Source of the DNA: Litoribrevibacter albus
GTDB lineage: Bacteria > Pseudomonadota > Gammaproteobacteria > Pseudomonadales > Litoribrevibacteraceae
Reading direction: 5' to 3'
NCBI RefSeq assembly: GCF_030159995.1
Contig: NZ_BSNM01000016.1
Span: 1-64,000, forward strand
Length of the DNA: 64,000 bases
The stretch's first letter is position 1; each line of letters begins with the position of its first letter. Positions 45,038 to 56,617 of this stretch are shown here, in pieces. The notes under the pieces are model-generated. The model searched no databases, was not told the origin of the DNA, and saw nothing but the letters and a program-made list of their open reading frames with translations. The position numbers and the translations under genes were made by a program.

Positions 45038-46102
45038 TCAGAACGCATAACTCACCCCCACCATACCCATCACGTCTTGTTGATCATAGAAATGAATATT
45101 GGAATCTCGATCATGGTACGAAAGCACCGCATCGAAACGTACGCGTTGCCAGTTAAAAGGCGTTATAACAGCTAGACTGATGACGGCTGAGGTCTGGTCA
45201 TCTTCCCTGACTTTATCAAAAACAGGGTGCGTTTTATCGTAATCAGACGTCTCATACGCTACCCCGGTGGTGAGTTCAATACTCCGGGCGGTATGCACAA
45301 GAAACAACTCGGCACCATAACGATCAAAACTAAAGGCGTCTCCGTCTGCATCGGCTCGGGTGTAAATCATCGCAGGCACTAAATACAAGGAAGCGCTGAA
45401 AGGCAGAGTCAGAGATAATTCACCTTGATGAAAATCTGCATCACGCCGTAATTGATTGGCTTCCTTGGCAGATAACCCATTTGGCTGATTCATCAAGGAT
45501 TGCCCTGAGCGTTCGACATCCACGTTCAGCACCGCATAGGTATACCGTAAAGACAGCGGGCCACCATATAAGTAATCCGCCGAGACATACATCCCCTGCG
45601 TATCACTGTCACTGGTCTTTCGCTTTGCACCCGTAAGGTATGGATCTTCCCAGACTTCATCAAAACCGGGCAATTTAGGTAGATAAGCCACCGTCAGAAG
45701 GGTGCCGTCCTGCTGCTGATGACGCACGCCCAACTCAAACAAAGGATTACCTTCAACCAGCTCATCTTGCGGTGTACCTGCGTACAGCTGGGTTTGTCGA
45801 TTGGCCAAGGTATAAGAGATCTCTCCCAGCAGGGTGACGGTTTCACCACTGTCGGATTCTGCGTTTTGCGTTAAAGAAGTGAGACGTTCGTTCTCATCAG
45901 TGACGGCCGATAAAGAGTCCGTCTCACTCACCAGTACCGCCAACTGTACAAAACCGCCAAAGCCGGGTTCAAAATCCGGCTCAAGAGAACTTGAGAGTTC
46001 CGAACTGAAACTCATCGAAGAAAACAAGAACCCCACCAAACCCAATACAGAGGTGTATTTTTGAGTTTGGGTAAAACAGGTTAATCCTGAAGTGCATACC
46101 AT
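45038..46102 (-). CDS. DUF2860 outer-membrane protein
   Basis: 354 aa. A signal-like N-terminus precedes PDFEPGFGGFVQLAV, LYAGTPQDELVEGNPLFELG, VAYLPKLPGFDEVWEDPYLTG and ADADGDAFSFDRYGAELF, all motifs of DUF2860 proteins of Vibrio and Shewanella. It has alternating strands and a C-terminal aromatic (GVSYAF), the mark of an outer-membrane beta-barrel. Function unknown. AAGGGAG precedes the ATG. An 18-bp palindrome lies 64 bp upstream. Confidence 0.88.
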   Translation of the reverse strand: MVCTSGLTCFTQTQKYTSVLGLVGFLFSSMSFSSELSSSLEPDFEPGFGGFVQLAVLVSETDSLSAVTDENERLTSLTQNAESDSGETVTLLGEISYTLANRQTQLYAGTPQDELVEGNPLFELGVRHQQQDGTLLTVAYLPKLPGFDEVWEDPYLTGAKRKTSDSDTQGMYVSADYLYGGPLSLRYTYAVLNVDVERSGQSLMNQPNGLSAKEANQLRRDADFHQGELSLTLPFSASLYLVPAMIYTRADADGDAFSFDRYGAELFLVHTARSIELTTGVAYETSDYDKTHPVFDKVREDDQTSAVISLAVITPFNWQRVRFDAVLSYHDRDSNIHFYDQQDVMGMVGVSYAF

Positions 46103-46165
46103 CGTTAACTCCCTTTGAGCAAAATGCTTTCAAATGAGAGTTAACGGTATCTCAGAGAGGATTAA

Positions 46166-46183
46166 GATTAGCTTAAGCTAATC
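46166..46183. promoter_or_regulatory. Perfect 18-bp palindrome between pykA and the DUF2860 gene
   Basis: GATTAGCTTAAGCTAATC is its own reverse complement. It lies 18 bp beyond the pykA stop and 64 bp before the DUF2860 start. It may be an operator for the barrel gene. A 7-bp stem with a TTAA loop and TTAATCC behind it makes a weak pykA terminator the alternative. Confidence 0.5.
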
Positions 46184-46200
46184 AGCCAACAGAATGGCAA

Positions 46201-47649
46201 CTAGTGAATCTCATCCCCTACGCGCAAAATCTTCATGGTATTAGTGCCGCCTTGCGCGTTGATGTAGTTACCTTTGGTTAGGATGACCAGGTCGCCCTGT
46301 TCCACAATGCCTTTCTCCAACAAGGTATCGATAGCAAACTGATTTACCTTCTCGTTATCCACATCCGCCGCAACAAATGGAATGCTATGAACCCCACGGT
46401 AAAGCACCACCCGTCGCTGAGTACTCAGCTGTGCAGAAAATGAAAAAATAGGAATCTTGGTGCGAATCCGTGACATCAACAACGGGGTTTTCCCTGTTTC
46501 CGTCATGCTGACAATGGCTTTCACCCCTTGTAAGTGGTTGGCTGCGTACATCGCCGAGAAGGCAATCCCTTCGTCAATGACTTCAAAGGCTTCATGAATA
46601 CGGTGCTGAGACACCTGAGTGGTCGGGCTACGCTCCGCGCCTTCACAGATACGATGCATGGCTTCCACCACTTCCACCGGGTACTCGCCCACCGCCGTTT
46701 CCGCAGACAACATCACCGCATCGGTACCATCGATCACGGCATTGGCTACGTCCGAGACTTCTGCACGAGTCGGCATCGGGTTGGTAATCATCGATTCCAT
46801 CATCTGGGTCGCAGTAATCACCACGCGATTTAAGGAACGGGCTCGCTCGATAATGTGCTTCTGAATCGCCACCAGTTCAGCATCACCCACCTCCACGGCA
46901 AGATCGCCACGCGCCACCATCACGCCGTTAGACACTCGAATCACTTCGTCCAGCATGTCATGATCGGCCACCAGCTCGGCTCGTTCGATCTTGGCGATTA
47001 GTCCGGCATTGGAATCGGCGGCATCCAACAACGCACGGGCTTCCAGCATGTCATTATCATCACGGGGAAAAGATACAGCCACATAGTCAGCGTCAAACTG
47101 TGCTGCCACCTTAATATCGGCTTTATCCTTGTCGGTCAGCGCCTTAGCGGAAAGGCCACCGCCCTTCTTGTTAATGCCCTTGTTGTTCGAAAGTACACCA
47201 CCGATCAGCACTTCACTCTCGATACGAACGCCGTCGTTCGACTTCACCAAAAGCTCAATTCGGCCATCATCCAACAACAGAATATCACCCGGATTGGTAT
47301 CTCGGATCACCGCTTCATGGTCGATCCCTACCGCCTCTTGAGAACCATCGGCAACGCCCAAGCGGGTATCCAACGCGAAAGCATCGCCCACTTTCAAGGT
47401 GATTTTATCGTGCTTGAAACGGGCGATTCGAATTTTCGGGCCCTGTAAATCCGCCAATACCGCTACAAAGCGGCCTAACTTATCGGCGATTTTTCGAACG
47501 CGCTGGGCGCGCTGAATGTGATCTTCACTTTCACCGTGTGAAAAATTCAAACGAACCACATCCACGCCTGCGCGAATGATGGCTTCCAATGATTCGTCGG
47601 AATCGGTTGCTGGCCCAAGCGTTGCGACTATCTTGGTGCGTCTTAACAT
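46201..47649 (-). CDS. pykA: Pyruvate kinase II type
   Basis: Converts PEP and ADP to pyruvate and ATP. I start at ATG 47649 (MLRRTKIVATLGPATDS, 482 aa) with GGGAGAG upstream; the longer frame adds 14 residues without family support. NFSHGESEDH, DLQGPKIRIARF, SNNKGINKKGGGLSAKALTDKDKADI, MVARGDLAVEVG and ITATQMMESMI match PykA more closely than PykF. Confidence 0.97.
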   Translation of the reverse strand: MLRRTKIVATLGPATDSDESLEAIIRAGVDVVRLNFSHGESEDHIQRAQRVRKIADKLGRFVAVLADLQGPKIRIARFKHDKITLKVGDAFALDTRLGVADGSQEAVGIDHEAVIRDTNPGDILLLDDGRIELLVKSNDGVRIESEVLIGGVLSNNKGINKKGGGLSAKALTDKDKADIKVAAQFDADYVAVSFPRDDNDMLEARALLDAADSNAGLIAKIERAELVADHDMLDEVIRVSNGVMVARGDLAVEVGDAELVAIQKHIIERARSLNRVVITATQMMESMITNPMPTRAEVSDVANAVIDGTDAVMLSAETAVGEYPVEVVEAMHRICEGAERSPTTQVSQHRIHEAFEVIDEGIAFSAMYAANHLQGVKAIVSMTETGKTPLLMSRIRTKIPIFSFSAQLSTQRRVVLYRGVHSIPFVAADVDNEKVNQFAIDTLLEKGIVEQGDLVILTKGNYINAQGGTNTMKILRVGDEIH

Positions 47650-47731
47650 GATGACTCTCCCTGCCTGTATGAATTGATAACAGGGTAGCAAGTCTTTGGG
47701 GGGAATTCGACGTTGTCTTCGTTCACCGGCC

Positions 47732-47809
47732 TGGTTAACTAATTTGGTTAACTAATTTGGCTAACTAATTTGGCTAACCTGCTTGGCTAACCAATTTAGT
47801 AAACTGTCT
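47732..47809. repeat. Six tandem 13-bp repeats
   Basis: The first two copies, TGGTTAACTAATT, are identical; later copies (TGGCTAACTAATT, TGGCTAACCTGCT, TGGCTAACCAATT and a decayed sixth) drift. The array fills the pykA-LysR gap and ends at the LysR stop codon. The unit is not a multiple of three and encodes nothing. It shares the GTTAAC core with the 19-bp array at 41 kb. Confidence 0.8.
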
Positions 47810-48717
47810 TAATTAGCCAGTTGCTGCGCTCGGTATTCTTTCATCGGCCAGAATTTTGCGAGTTCATTCAGCCATGCCTGAATGACTGGCTCATGCAAAC
47901 GCTGAGCGGCCACCGCAATGCTCAACGTGATTGGCGGAGTACGCCCTTTCCAACTGACACCCCAACCTTCCGCCTCTGCTTTTTCGGCATCGTCTTTTCT
48001 TAATAAAGCGATACCTGAACCGGCTTTCACCAACTCACGTATTGCATCTTCGCAATCCACAAACACCGCTTTGGTTGGCTTGGTTTTAGCGTCCTGGAAT
48101 AGCGTTTCTTTTAACTGATAAAAAGGACAACGCTCAGTGGTATACACCCAAGGGAAGTTAGCCAATTCATCGATGGAAGCGTATGAGATCTTCTCTGCCC
48201 AGCAAGCAGGCGCAAGAATCGCAGTTTCAATGTCATCCAAATGAATGGTATGAACATCCAGTGTGGTACATGGCCCAAAGAAAAAACCGGTGTCGAGCTT
48301 ACCCTGGCGCACATCCACCTGATTATCGAAAGACATGCCGTTAATAAACGACATCTGGAGATCAGGATAATGGGAAGACGCATCGGCCAATAATTCAGGC
48401 AGCTTGAGAAAGGCCAGATCGGAATTCAGGCCCACCGAAAGTACACCCCCCACTTGCCCTTTGATCGCTTTGGCTTCGACTTCCATCTGCTGAGACGCGT
48501 CGAGAATAGCTTGCGCCTGAACCAACAGTTTTTCTCCTGCCGCCGTCAGAGTCATCCCTTTTGCCGTCCGATTAAACAGCGGAACACCCAGCGATTCTTC
48601 CAAGGATTTTAATTTGGCACTGATGGCAGGCTGACTGGTAAATAAGCGATCTGCAGCGCGCGTCAAATGACCTTCTTCCGCCACAGTGACAAAGGCTTTT
48701 AGTTGGCTTAATTCCAT
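47809..48717 (-). CDS. LysR-family transcriptional regulator
   Basis: 302 aa. The N-terminal winged HTH (MELSQLKAFVTVAEEGHLTRAADRLFTSQPAISAKLKSLEE) is followed by the periplasmic-binding-like effector domain (VGLNSDLAFLKLPELLADASSHYPDL). The effector and target are unknown. It stands alone; pykA lies downstream on the same strand, and the DUF2959 gene is upstream behind a hairpin. Confidence 0.94.
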   Translation of the reverse strand: MELSQLKAFVTVAEEGHLTRAADRLFTSQPAISAKLKSLEESLGVPLFNRTAKGMTLTAAGEKLLVQAQAILDASQQMEVEAKAIKGQVGGVLSVGLNSDLAFLKLPELLADASSHYPDLQMSFINGMSFDNQVDVRQGKLDTGFFFGPCTTLDVHTIHLDDIETAILAPACWAEKISYASIDELANFPWVYTTERCPFYQLKETLFQDAKTKPTKAVFVDCEDAIRELVKAGSGIALLRKDDAEKAEAEGWGVSWKGRTPPITLSIAVAAQRLHEPVIQAWLNELAKFWPMKEYRAQQLAN

Positions 48718-48801
48718 GATGTTCCCCCATCGTCAATCGTTCAATCTCTCTTTAAAAACAGCTAAACGGCCGTTAACTGAGAGTAGTCTGTATTGAACCC
48801 G

Positions 48802-48828
48802 AATTGCGATGAAAGCTCCATCGCAATT
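48802..48828 (-). terminator. Candidate terminator of the DUF2959 gene
   Basis: A perfect 10-bp stem (AATTGCGATG / CATCGCAATT) with a 7-nt loop lies about 27 bp beyond the DUF2959 stop. The following T-run is weak, so it may instead be an operator of the LysR gene. Confidence 0.5.
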
Positions 48829-48855
48829 TCAAATGAGGGATATAACAAAAGGTGA

Positions 48856-49509
48856 TCAGCCTTCCGATAACGACTGAATAAAGGCTTCGGATTCTTTAAT
48901 GGAGTTCTCCATTTCCTTCACCAAACGGGCAACATCTTTCTGAATGGTCTTCAATTCGCCTTTTAAGGAATTGATGGCCTGAGCATTGAGGTTATGTTTA
49001 AGGAACAACACCTGATCCTGAAAGGCCGCGAGCACCGGCTTCATTTTCTTTTCTGAACGACGCATGGCTTGAATCAAGCTTTTGTACTTGCGCTTGGTTG
49101 TAGCTAACTTCTGAGCACTTTGCTTACGCAGGCTAGCATTACTGTACAGAGACAGCTCGTCTTGCCACTCTTCAAACAAGGCTTCAGACACCTCTTCTAC
49201 TGAGTCGATCCGCTCTGATACGGCCTCAGCGGCAGCTTTGCTGTCTTCAAATTCATCGTTCAACAAATTGTACTTATCCACAAGTGCCTGATCTTCAATG
49301 GTCACTACCGACTGATACTGTTCCAGCGCTGATGCAAACTGAGTCTTTGCTTCAGACTGGGCATCTTTGGCGTCTTCTACACGATCCACCAGGATATCGC
49401 GTTTGTGAATGCCCACTTTTTCCATCGCCCCGTAATACATGGAAGAGCAACCGGATAACAACACGAAAGAAAACAGCAGGAATAAAGACTTAATCGAAAT
49501 CGTACGCAT
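48856..49509 (-). CDS. DUF2959 lipoprotein
   Basis: 217 aa. The lipobox LSGC gives a lipidated Cys, and SSMYYGAMEKVGIHKRDILVDRV is the DUF2959 signature. The rest is a long, charged coiled coil (AKTQFASALEQYQSV ... KEMENSIKESEAFIQSLSEG). It is periplasmic, anchored in the inner or outer membrane. Function unknown. Confidence 0.88.
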   Translation of the reverse strand: MRTISIKSLFLLFSFVLLSGCSSMYYGAMEKVGIHKRDILVDRVEDAKDAQSEAKTQFASALEQYQSVVTIEDQALVDKYNLLNDEFEDSKAAAEAVSERIDSVEEVSEALFEEWQDELSLYSNASLRKQSAQKLATTKRKYKSLIQAMRRSEKKMKPVLAAFQDQVLFLKHNLNAQAINSLKGELKTIQKDVARLVKEMENSIKESEAFIQSLSEG

Positions 49510-49651
49510 AGAAATACCTTTTGAAGAATGTCAGACAAAACCAGACGATCATAAATAACGAATGGAACGGAGGGGGTGTTTATAAACGAAATCAATCGCG
49601 ATAGAAACAAACCAGAGCACAAAGAGAAAAAAGAAGCAGACCTGCCAAAGA

Positions 49652-50392
49652 TTACTGAGCATAAGGGGCAAGAATGCTCTGATAGCGTCCGTTCTTTTTG
49701 AATGCCGCTAACCGTTCATTGAACTGAGCTAATAACGTTTGTTTAGCGCCTTTCTGAGCACCGAGATAATGAGGCCCGGTATCGATCGGAGTGGGTAAAA
49801 TCTCCATTTGATCGATAATACCCAGCTCTTTAAAGGTATAGATCCCGGTTAGCTTATTATCGATAAATGCATCCGTGCGCCCCTGCAGCAGTTGATTTAT
49901 CAGACTGGTACTTTCCCCTTCCACTACAGAAAACAGCCCCTCACTTCGGGCCGTATCAAACGCCTGACCGTAGCTCCAACCGAGTTTGGCACCGATCTTT
50001 TTATTTCTAAGGTCATCCATTTGAGCATAAGGGAAAGAACGGTGTTTAACCGTAAACAACACCACTTGTGTGCTGTAAAAATTCTCTGAAAAATCCAGGT
50101 ATTGGGCTCGTTCCTCAGTCTTAAAGATTCCGGCCACAATCCCTTTTCCTTCTTTAGCCTGCATTAACGCGCGCTTGAACGGCAGACTGTGAACGGTATA
50201 GCTGACACCAAGGTCATCAAAAATAGCCGTCACAAGATCAAAATAGACACCACTGGGCGCTTGCCCCGCAGGATGAGACAACGGCGGATCGCCTTCATAG
50301 AAGATCAGGGTTTCTTCCGCCATAACATTAGAAGCACAGAGAAAAATGGCTAAGAACGCTATTTCGAAAAGTCTATTCATAGAATCTTTCAT
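49652..50392 (-). CDS. Solute-binding protein, family 3
   Basis: 246 aa. A signal peptide (ending NVMA) is followed by ETLIFYEGDPPLSHPAGQAPSGVYFDLVTAIFDDLGVSYTV, the amino-acid-type SBP fold. No permease or ATPase gene is adjacent; the orphan type is common in marine gammaproteobacteria, where it may sense amino-acid-like ligands. The start could be the fifth codon (MNRLFEIAF), which lies further from the -10 (50411-50416). Confidence 0.86.
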   Translation of the reverse strand: MKDSMNRLFEIAFLAIFLCASNVMAEETLIFYEGDPPLSHPAGQAPSGVYFDLVTAIFDDLGVSYTVHSLPFKRALMQAKEGKGIVAGIFKTEERAQYLDFSENFYSTQVVLFTVKHRSFPYAQMDDLRNKKIGAKLGWSYGQAFDTARSEGLFSVVEGESTSLINQLLQGRTDAFIDNKLTGIYTFKELGIIDQMEILPTPIDTGPHYLGAQKGAKQTLLAQFNERLAAFKKNGRYQSILAPYAQ

Positions 50393-50408
50393 AACGAGTG
50401 GACTCGTT
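50393..50408. promoter_or_regulatory. Inverted repeat at the start of the solute-binding gene
   Basis: AACGAGT-GG-ACTCGTT is a perfect 7-2-7 repeat immediately before the ATG and 3 bp from a TATAAT -10 (50411-50416, minus strand). It would sit over the transcription start and ribosome site, so it could be an operator or an RNA hairpin that limits translation. Confidence 0.5.
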
Positions 50409-50468
50409 ACATTATAGATGACCTGAGATTGGGAGAGTCTAAACGTGAAGGTAAGCGGTAAATTAAGA

Positions 50469-50495
50469 TGGAAGGCGAGAGACCTCGACCTTCCA
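50469..50495 (-). terminator. Terminator of parE
   Basis: A TGGAAGG/CCTTCCA stem with an inner CGAG/CTCG pair and a GTCT loop lies 25 bp after the parE stop and is followed by TCTTAATTT on the transcribed strand. Confidence 0.6.
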
Positions 50496-50519
50496 GAAAG
50501 AAAATAAAGAAGAGAAAAT

Positions 50520-52421
<1,902 letters not shown>

Positions 52422-52624
52422 TTAACTACCTAATTAATCTTCAAGCGGAACGATGATGAGATTTGACGACAGATGCCCCTGGATCGGCGCAAACTGCACA
52501 AAAATAAACCAAATCATGACTAGGATAAAGTGAGGTTTTACCTTATGGAATTTTTCATCGAGATGCCAGTGATTTCTAGCACCGGAGTAAAGATTCTGAA
52601 TTCAAATCAAACACGAAAAAGCAC

Positions 52625-54391
52625 TTAAAACCCGGAATGAGAACGACCGATTTTTCCTAACACTTTGGATAAGCCATCCAGCGTATAAGGCTTGGTCAGA
52701 AAATCATTCATCCCCGCATTTAAACAACGATCACGTTCTTCTGTAGAGGTCGCAGCCGTCAATGCCACAATGGGGATATCTAAAAACTCGGACTTGGATC
52801 GCAGCAACTTAGTCGCCTCGATACCATCCATCTCAGGCATGTGATAATCCATCATGATGACGTCAAATTCGCCATTTTTCAGGGCCGGTTCAACTTCGGT
52901 GCCATTTTCGACGATGGTAACCTGATGTCCCAGTTTAGTAAGCATGGCACGGATGACCTTCTGATTGGTTTTGTCGTCCTCTGCAACCAGAATTTGTAGT
53001 GGTCCTTCCAGGATGATCGAGTTTACATCAGCGGCTATTTGCTGCTCTTGGGATAAATGAGCCAAGCATCCGAGATTGAGGGAAACAATAAAGGTCGAAC
53101 CCTGCCCCTGAATACTTTTCAGAGTAATACCACCGCCCATCATCTCTGCTAACTGACGGGAGATATCCAAACCAAGCCCGGTACCACCGAATTCACGAGT
53201 GGTTGATGTATCGGCCTGAGAAAACGGGCTGAACAAGTTCTTTTGTTGTTCTTCCGTCATTCCAATCCCTGTATCCGTTACCGAAATTTCTAACTGGTAG
53301 CGCTTATGAACAGGATCAGAACTGCCCGACAATACCACTGAGATTCGCCCCTGCTTAGGGGTAAACTTAATAGCATTCCCGATTAAATTAATCAGAATCT
53401 GCTTGATGCGGATTTCATCCCCCAAAAGCTCACCAGGTACTGACTCAGAAATGCGAATCGTGAGCGTCTGCTGATTATGGTGCAACGGGGCATAGAAGGT
53501 TGCCTGCACGTCATCCAGCATGTCTTTTACCGAAAACGTCACTTCATCCAGTTCTAACTTACCAGCTTCGATCTTTTTGAAATCCAGAATGTCATTAACC
53601 ACACTCAGTAAGGAATGCGCTGATTTATCAATGATTCGCGCGAAATAGTCCTGCTCTTCGGAGAGATGTGTTTGCCTCAGTAAATCCAGCATCCCAATAA
53701 CACCATTCAATGGCGTTCTGATTTCATGACTCATATGAGCCAGGAATTGGGATTTTGCCTGAGATGCGGCTTTTGCAGCTTCGGATTCCTGCTCAACTTT
53801 GTGTAGCTGTTTCTGTAATTCCTGTGCCGCCATAATGTCCCGATAGGACCGCAACGCACCAAGCACCACCAGCGATAACTTATTCGCCGTCAGCTCAGTT
53901 TTTGCCACATAATCATTAATGTCGTATTCAATGTAAACACGGTCAGCAGGCGCCAACCCAGGTTGTCCGGTTCGAATGATCACTCGAACATTATGATCTT
54001 TCAGTTCATTACGAATAAAGTTGACCAGCTTCAAGCCGGCGTCGTCACTTTCCATAACGACATCCAGCAAAATGGCTGCATATTGATTGGGCTTGGACAG
54101 CTCTTTCCGAGCTTCTTCTGCGCTATACACGCTGTGAAGCTCTAAGGCTCGACCTTCAAAAGAAAAAGTGCGCAGTGCAAGGCGCGTGATCTGATGGACA
54201 TCACTGTCATCATCTACAATAAGAACCTGCCAAGGTTCTTTGCCAATAACCTCCTGATCATCTTCGGAGGTTTCCAAGTGATCCGCAAATACCAACTGAT
54301 CATCTGAGCCAGAAGCAAACAGCGTAGAACTAGAACTCATAACGTTGCGAGGATTCGACGTTTGATCGGGTGATTGAACATGGGTCATCAC
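52625..54391 (-). CDS. Hybrid histidine kinase (REC-HisKA-HATPase-REC)
   Basis: 588 aa, soluble, with no membrane helix. N-terminal receiver (phospho-Asp D110 in LLDVVMES), HisKA with H222 in [20 protein letters not shown]-binding N-box (about 329-340), DTGIGM and GTGLGL, then a C-terminal receiver (D515 in [11 protein letters not shown]). A receiver-fronted kinase takes its input by phosphotransfer, possibly from another kinase. The site between parE and yqiA is not the E. coli order. Confidence 0.92.
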   Translation of the reverse strand: MMTHVQSPDQTSNPRNVMSSSSTLFASGSDDQLVFADHLETSEDDQEVIGKEPWQVLIVDDDSDVHQITRLALRTFSFEGRALELHSVYSAEEARKELSKPNQYAAILLDVVMESDDAGLKLVNFIRNELKDHNVRVIIRTGQPGLAPADRVYIEYDINDYVAKTELTANKLSLVVLGALRSYRDIMAAQELQKQLHKVEQESEAAKAASQAKSQFLAHMSHEIRTPLNGVIGMLDLLRQTHLSEEQDYFARIIDKSAHSLLSVVNDILDFKKIEAGKLELDEVTFSVKDMLDDVQATFYAPLHHNQQTLTIRISESVPGELLGDEIRIKQILINLIGNAIKFTPKQGRISVVLSGSSDPVHKRYQLEISVTDTGIGMTEEQQKNLFSPFSQADTSTTREFGGTGLGLDISRQLAEMMGGGITLKSIQGQGSTFIVSLNLGCLAHLSQEQQIAADVNSIILEGPLQILVAEDDKTNQKVIRAMLTKLGHQVTIVENGTEVEPALKNGEFDVIMMDYHMPEMDGIEATKLLRSKSEFLDIPIVALTAATSTEERDRCLNAGMNDFLTKPYTLDGLSKVLGKIGRSHSGF

Positions 54392-54406
54392 TGTTATTGC
54401 ACTTCC

Positions 54407-55006
54407 TTAAGACAATGCTTGTGTTGGTGGACTAAAAAATTGCTTCATCAGTATTAGTTTAGACTGAAAATCCTCAAAGCTATGATTTCCACCATATTCA
54501 ATCACTAACGGTGATTGCCAGAATTTATTGGTTGCCTGACGATAATCCAGTGTTTCATCATCCGTTTGTACCAACACAAGATAATCAGACGGTGATGTTA
54601 CAGAGCTAATATCCAGCGCTTTGAGCTGTGCAACATGTTCTTCTGAAATATCGTATTCTTCACCCGTATAAATATTTTTATTCGGGCCTAAGTAATCCAT
54701 TAGTAATTCATAGGGCCTTATCGCAGGATTAACCAACACGGTCTTCAGTCCGTATTTCTCCGCCAGGTAGGTCGCGTAAAATCCTCCCAGAGAACTGCCG
54801 ATCAAGTATATGTCTTCTTGTCGTGCCAACAGGGTTTCAATGCAATCAACCAGCTTGGCAATGGCCTGATCCGGCTCATAATTAAGATCAGGTACTATGT
54901 AGTTATCAGATGAAAAACCCAGTATGTCGAGTGAATTACCTATGATCCTTGCCTTGGTCGAATTGGGGGAGCTGTTAAAACCATGAATATATATCAATGA
55001 CGACAT
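54407..55006 (-). CDS. yqiA: YqiA-type esterase
   Basis: 199 aa. LIYIHGFNSSPNSTKA opens the fold and LIGSSLGGFYATYLAEKYG holds the Ser nucleophile (GSSLGG). It is a small intracellular alpha/beta hydrolase of the UPF0227/YqiA family. The substrate is unclear (acyl-CoA-like activity is reported for E. coli YqiA). It lies between the hybrid kinase gene and cpdA. Confidence 0.92.
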   Translation of the reverse strand: MSSLIYIHGFNSSPNSTKARIIGNSLDILGFSSDNYIVPDLNYEPDQAIAKLVDCIETLLARQEDIYLIGSSLGGFYATYLAEKYGLKTVLVNPAIRPYELLMDYLGPNKNIYTGEEYDISEEHVAQLKALDISSVTSPSDYLVLVQTDDETLDYRQATNKFWQSPLVIEYGGNHSFEDFQSKLILMKQFFSPPTQALS

Positions 55007-55070
55007 TCAATAAGCCTCCTACTGCGTTGACCAGCCTAAAGCCATCTGCAAAGTTTCTTACCGTTGTTTA

Positions 55071-55859
55071 TTAATACCCTTTAATAGAATAGTCGATTGT
55101 AAACTCGACACCAGTTACACGATGTACTTCCGTTTCAATCGAGCCATCCGGTAGTAACTCAAGGTAACGATAACCCGGCGATAAGGTATCCACAGCAAAT
55201 TCATCAGAGTATTTGGTAAATTGAATACAGGTAGAGGGCGTAGCAAGCAGGCGTTTACCATCGACAAACTCATCCACTTCTTGGTGAACATGCCCCCAAA
55301 GCACACCTTTTACTTGAGGATGGCCATCAATTACGTCCATAAACTCTGAGGCGTTCTTAACGCCAATATTATCGATCCAACGAGCGCCTACATTAATGGG
55401 ATGATGATGAAAACAAACCAGGATGTGTTTGTCCGTCTCCAAGGCAGAGGTCAACAAATCCAGCTCTTGTTGTTTCAGATAGCCATGCACCTTTTGACTG
55501 ACGGAAGAATCCAGCATAACAATTCGCCAAGCTGGAAGATCGATAATTTTCTGAAGAGCATTGGTGCCGTCGCTGGCTTCAGTAATGACATCATGTTGAT
55601 CATGATTGCCTGACAACCAATAGAAAGGCACTCCGAAAGCTTCGAGTCTCTGGCGCATACGTCGATAACTCTCAATAGAGCCATCCTGGGAAATATCCCC
55701 CGTCGCCAAAACCAGATCAAAGTCAGGTGTCTTCTCTTGAACCAAGGAAGTTACACAGCCAAGGCTATGCTCGGTCTTCATACCCAGCAAATCACCTTCC
55801 GTGCTTTTAAACAAATGCGAGTCCGTAATCTGCACAATGCGGACGCGATCAGCTACCAC
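55071..55859 (-). CDS. cpdA: 3',5'-cAMP phosphodiesterase
   Basis: Metallophosphoesterase that degrades cAMP. Metal-binding motifs are QITDSHLF, ATGDISQDG, LSGNHD and the C-terminal GHVH (VLWGHVHQEVDEF). I start at GTG 55859, because AAGGAG lies 9 nt before it; the longer frame begins with TTG at 55883 and would put that ribosome site inside the gene. Confidence 0.93.
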   Translation of the reverse strand: MVADRVRIVQITDSHLFKSTEGDLLGMKTEHSLGCVTSLVQEKTPDFDLVLATGDISQDGSIESYRRMRQRLEAFGVPFYWLSGNHDQHDVITEASDGTNALQKIIDLPAWRIVMLDSSVSQKVHGYLKQQELDLLTSALETDKHILVCFHHHPINVGARWIDNIGVKNASEFMDVIDGHPQVKGVLWGHVHQEVDEFVDGKRLLATPSTCIQFTKYSDEFAVDTLSPGYRYLELLPDGSIETEVHRVTGVEFTIDYSIKGY

Positions 55860-56088
55860 TAACCCTTTCTCCTTGGCTAACAAACCGTTTCATTGTCACT
55901 GCAAAATTCAACATATGGAATAATGGATAATAGATTCAATGACCAACAGTTACGAATTTTATTTATTTTAATTATAGACAGTCTAACTATATCGTTGATG
56001 AATGACTAATAAATGATAGATAACGCACAAAATAACAGTGCGTAACAATTATAGGAAGAGGCTCAATGAAGGAAAGTCGACGGGTTCA

Positions 56089-56547
56089 CTACGCCGACAA
56101 AATATTGGTGAAGGAACTCAGGTGACAGCCATGATCCATACAATAATTTAACCACTGGCCCAAGAAGCGATTTAACTGACATTTTTCATCACGATGATGC
56201 ATATCGTCATTTGGATAAGAATAGGTGCCCTTAAAACGGCGTTTATTTTGATAGGCAATGACTTCCGCCATTCGTGCATCATGATACAAGCGCACCAACA
56301 TGGTCGGTGCCGGCAGCCATTCACCCAAATCCACCAACTGAGTCACTTCAACGGTCGCAGTGTATCTGAAGCGTTCGGTGATTTTTAACTGCAAACCGCC
56401 CAATTCTCCATGTTCAGATCGTAACTCGTAACGGTATTCATCCTGCTCATCAAATTGCGGCATCAACTTCATCAGCTTCAGATAGTTTCGCTCGCATTGA
56501 GAAGACTGTTCGACCAGATCTGGAATGTAACGTTTCGATGGATTCAT
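56089..56547 (-). CDS. yqiB: DUF1249 family protein YqiB
   Basis: 152 aa. I start at ATG 56547 (MNPSKRYIPDLVEQSSQCERNYLKLMKLMP) with GGGG about 7 nt upstream. The family motifs YHDARMAEVIAYQ and HHRDEKCQLNRFLGQWL are present. Function unknown. It is kept next to nudF and cpdA as in E. coli. Confidence 0.93.
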   Translation of the reverse strand: MNPSKRYIPDLVEQSSQCERNYLKLMKLMPQFDEQDEYRYELRSEHGELGGLQLKITERFRYTATVEVTQLVDLGEWLPAPTMLVRLYHDARMAEVIAYQNKRRFKGTYSYPNDDMHHRDEKCQLNRFLGQWLNYCMDHGCHLSSFTNILSA

Positions 56548-56617
56548 GTGTACCCCAAGTTTCAATCTCAAGCTGTTAAAGACAACTCAAGCATTGCAAG
56601 ATTCCTATTATCTAAGT

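Noticed and set aside
55884-56088. Small gene in the cpdA-yqiB gap
   Set aside because: AT-rich with short frames only; an ACGCAC/GTGCGT repeat is present but lacks a T-run or promoter context.
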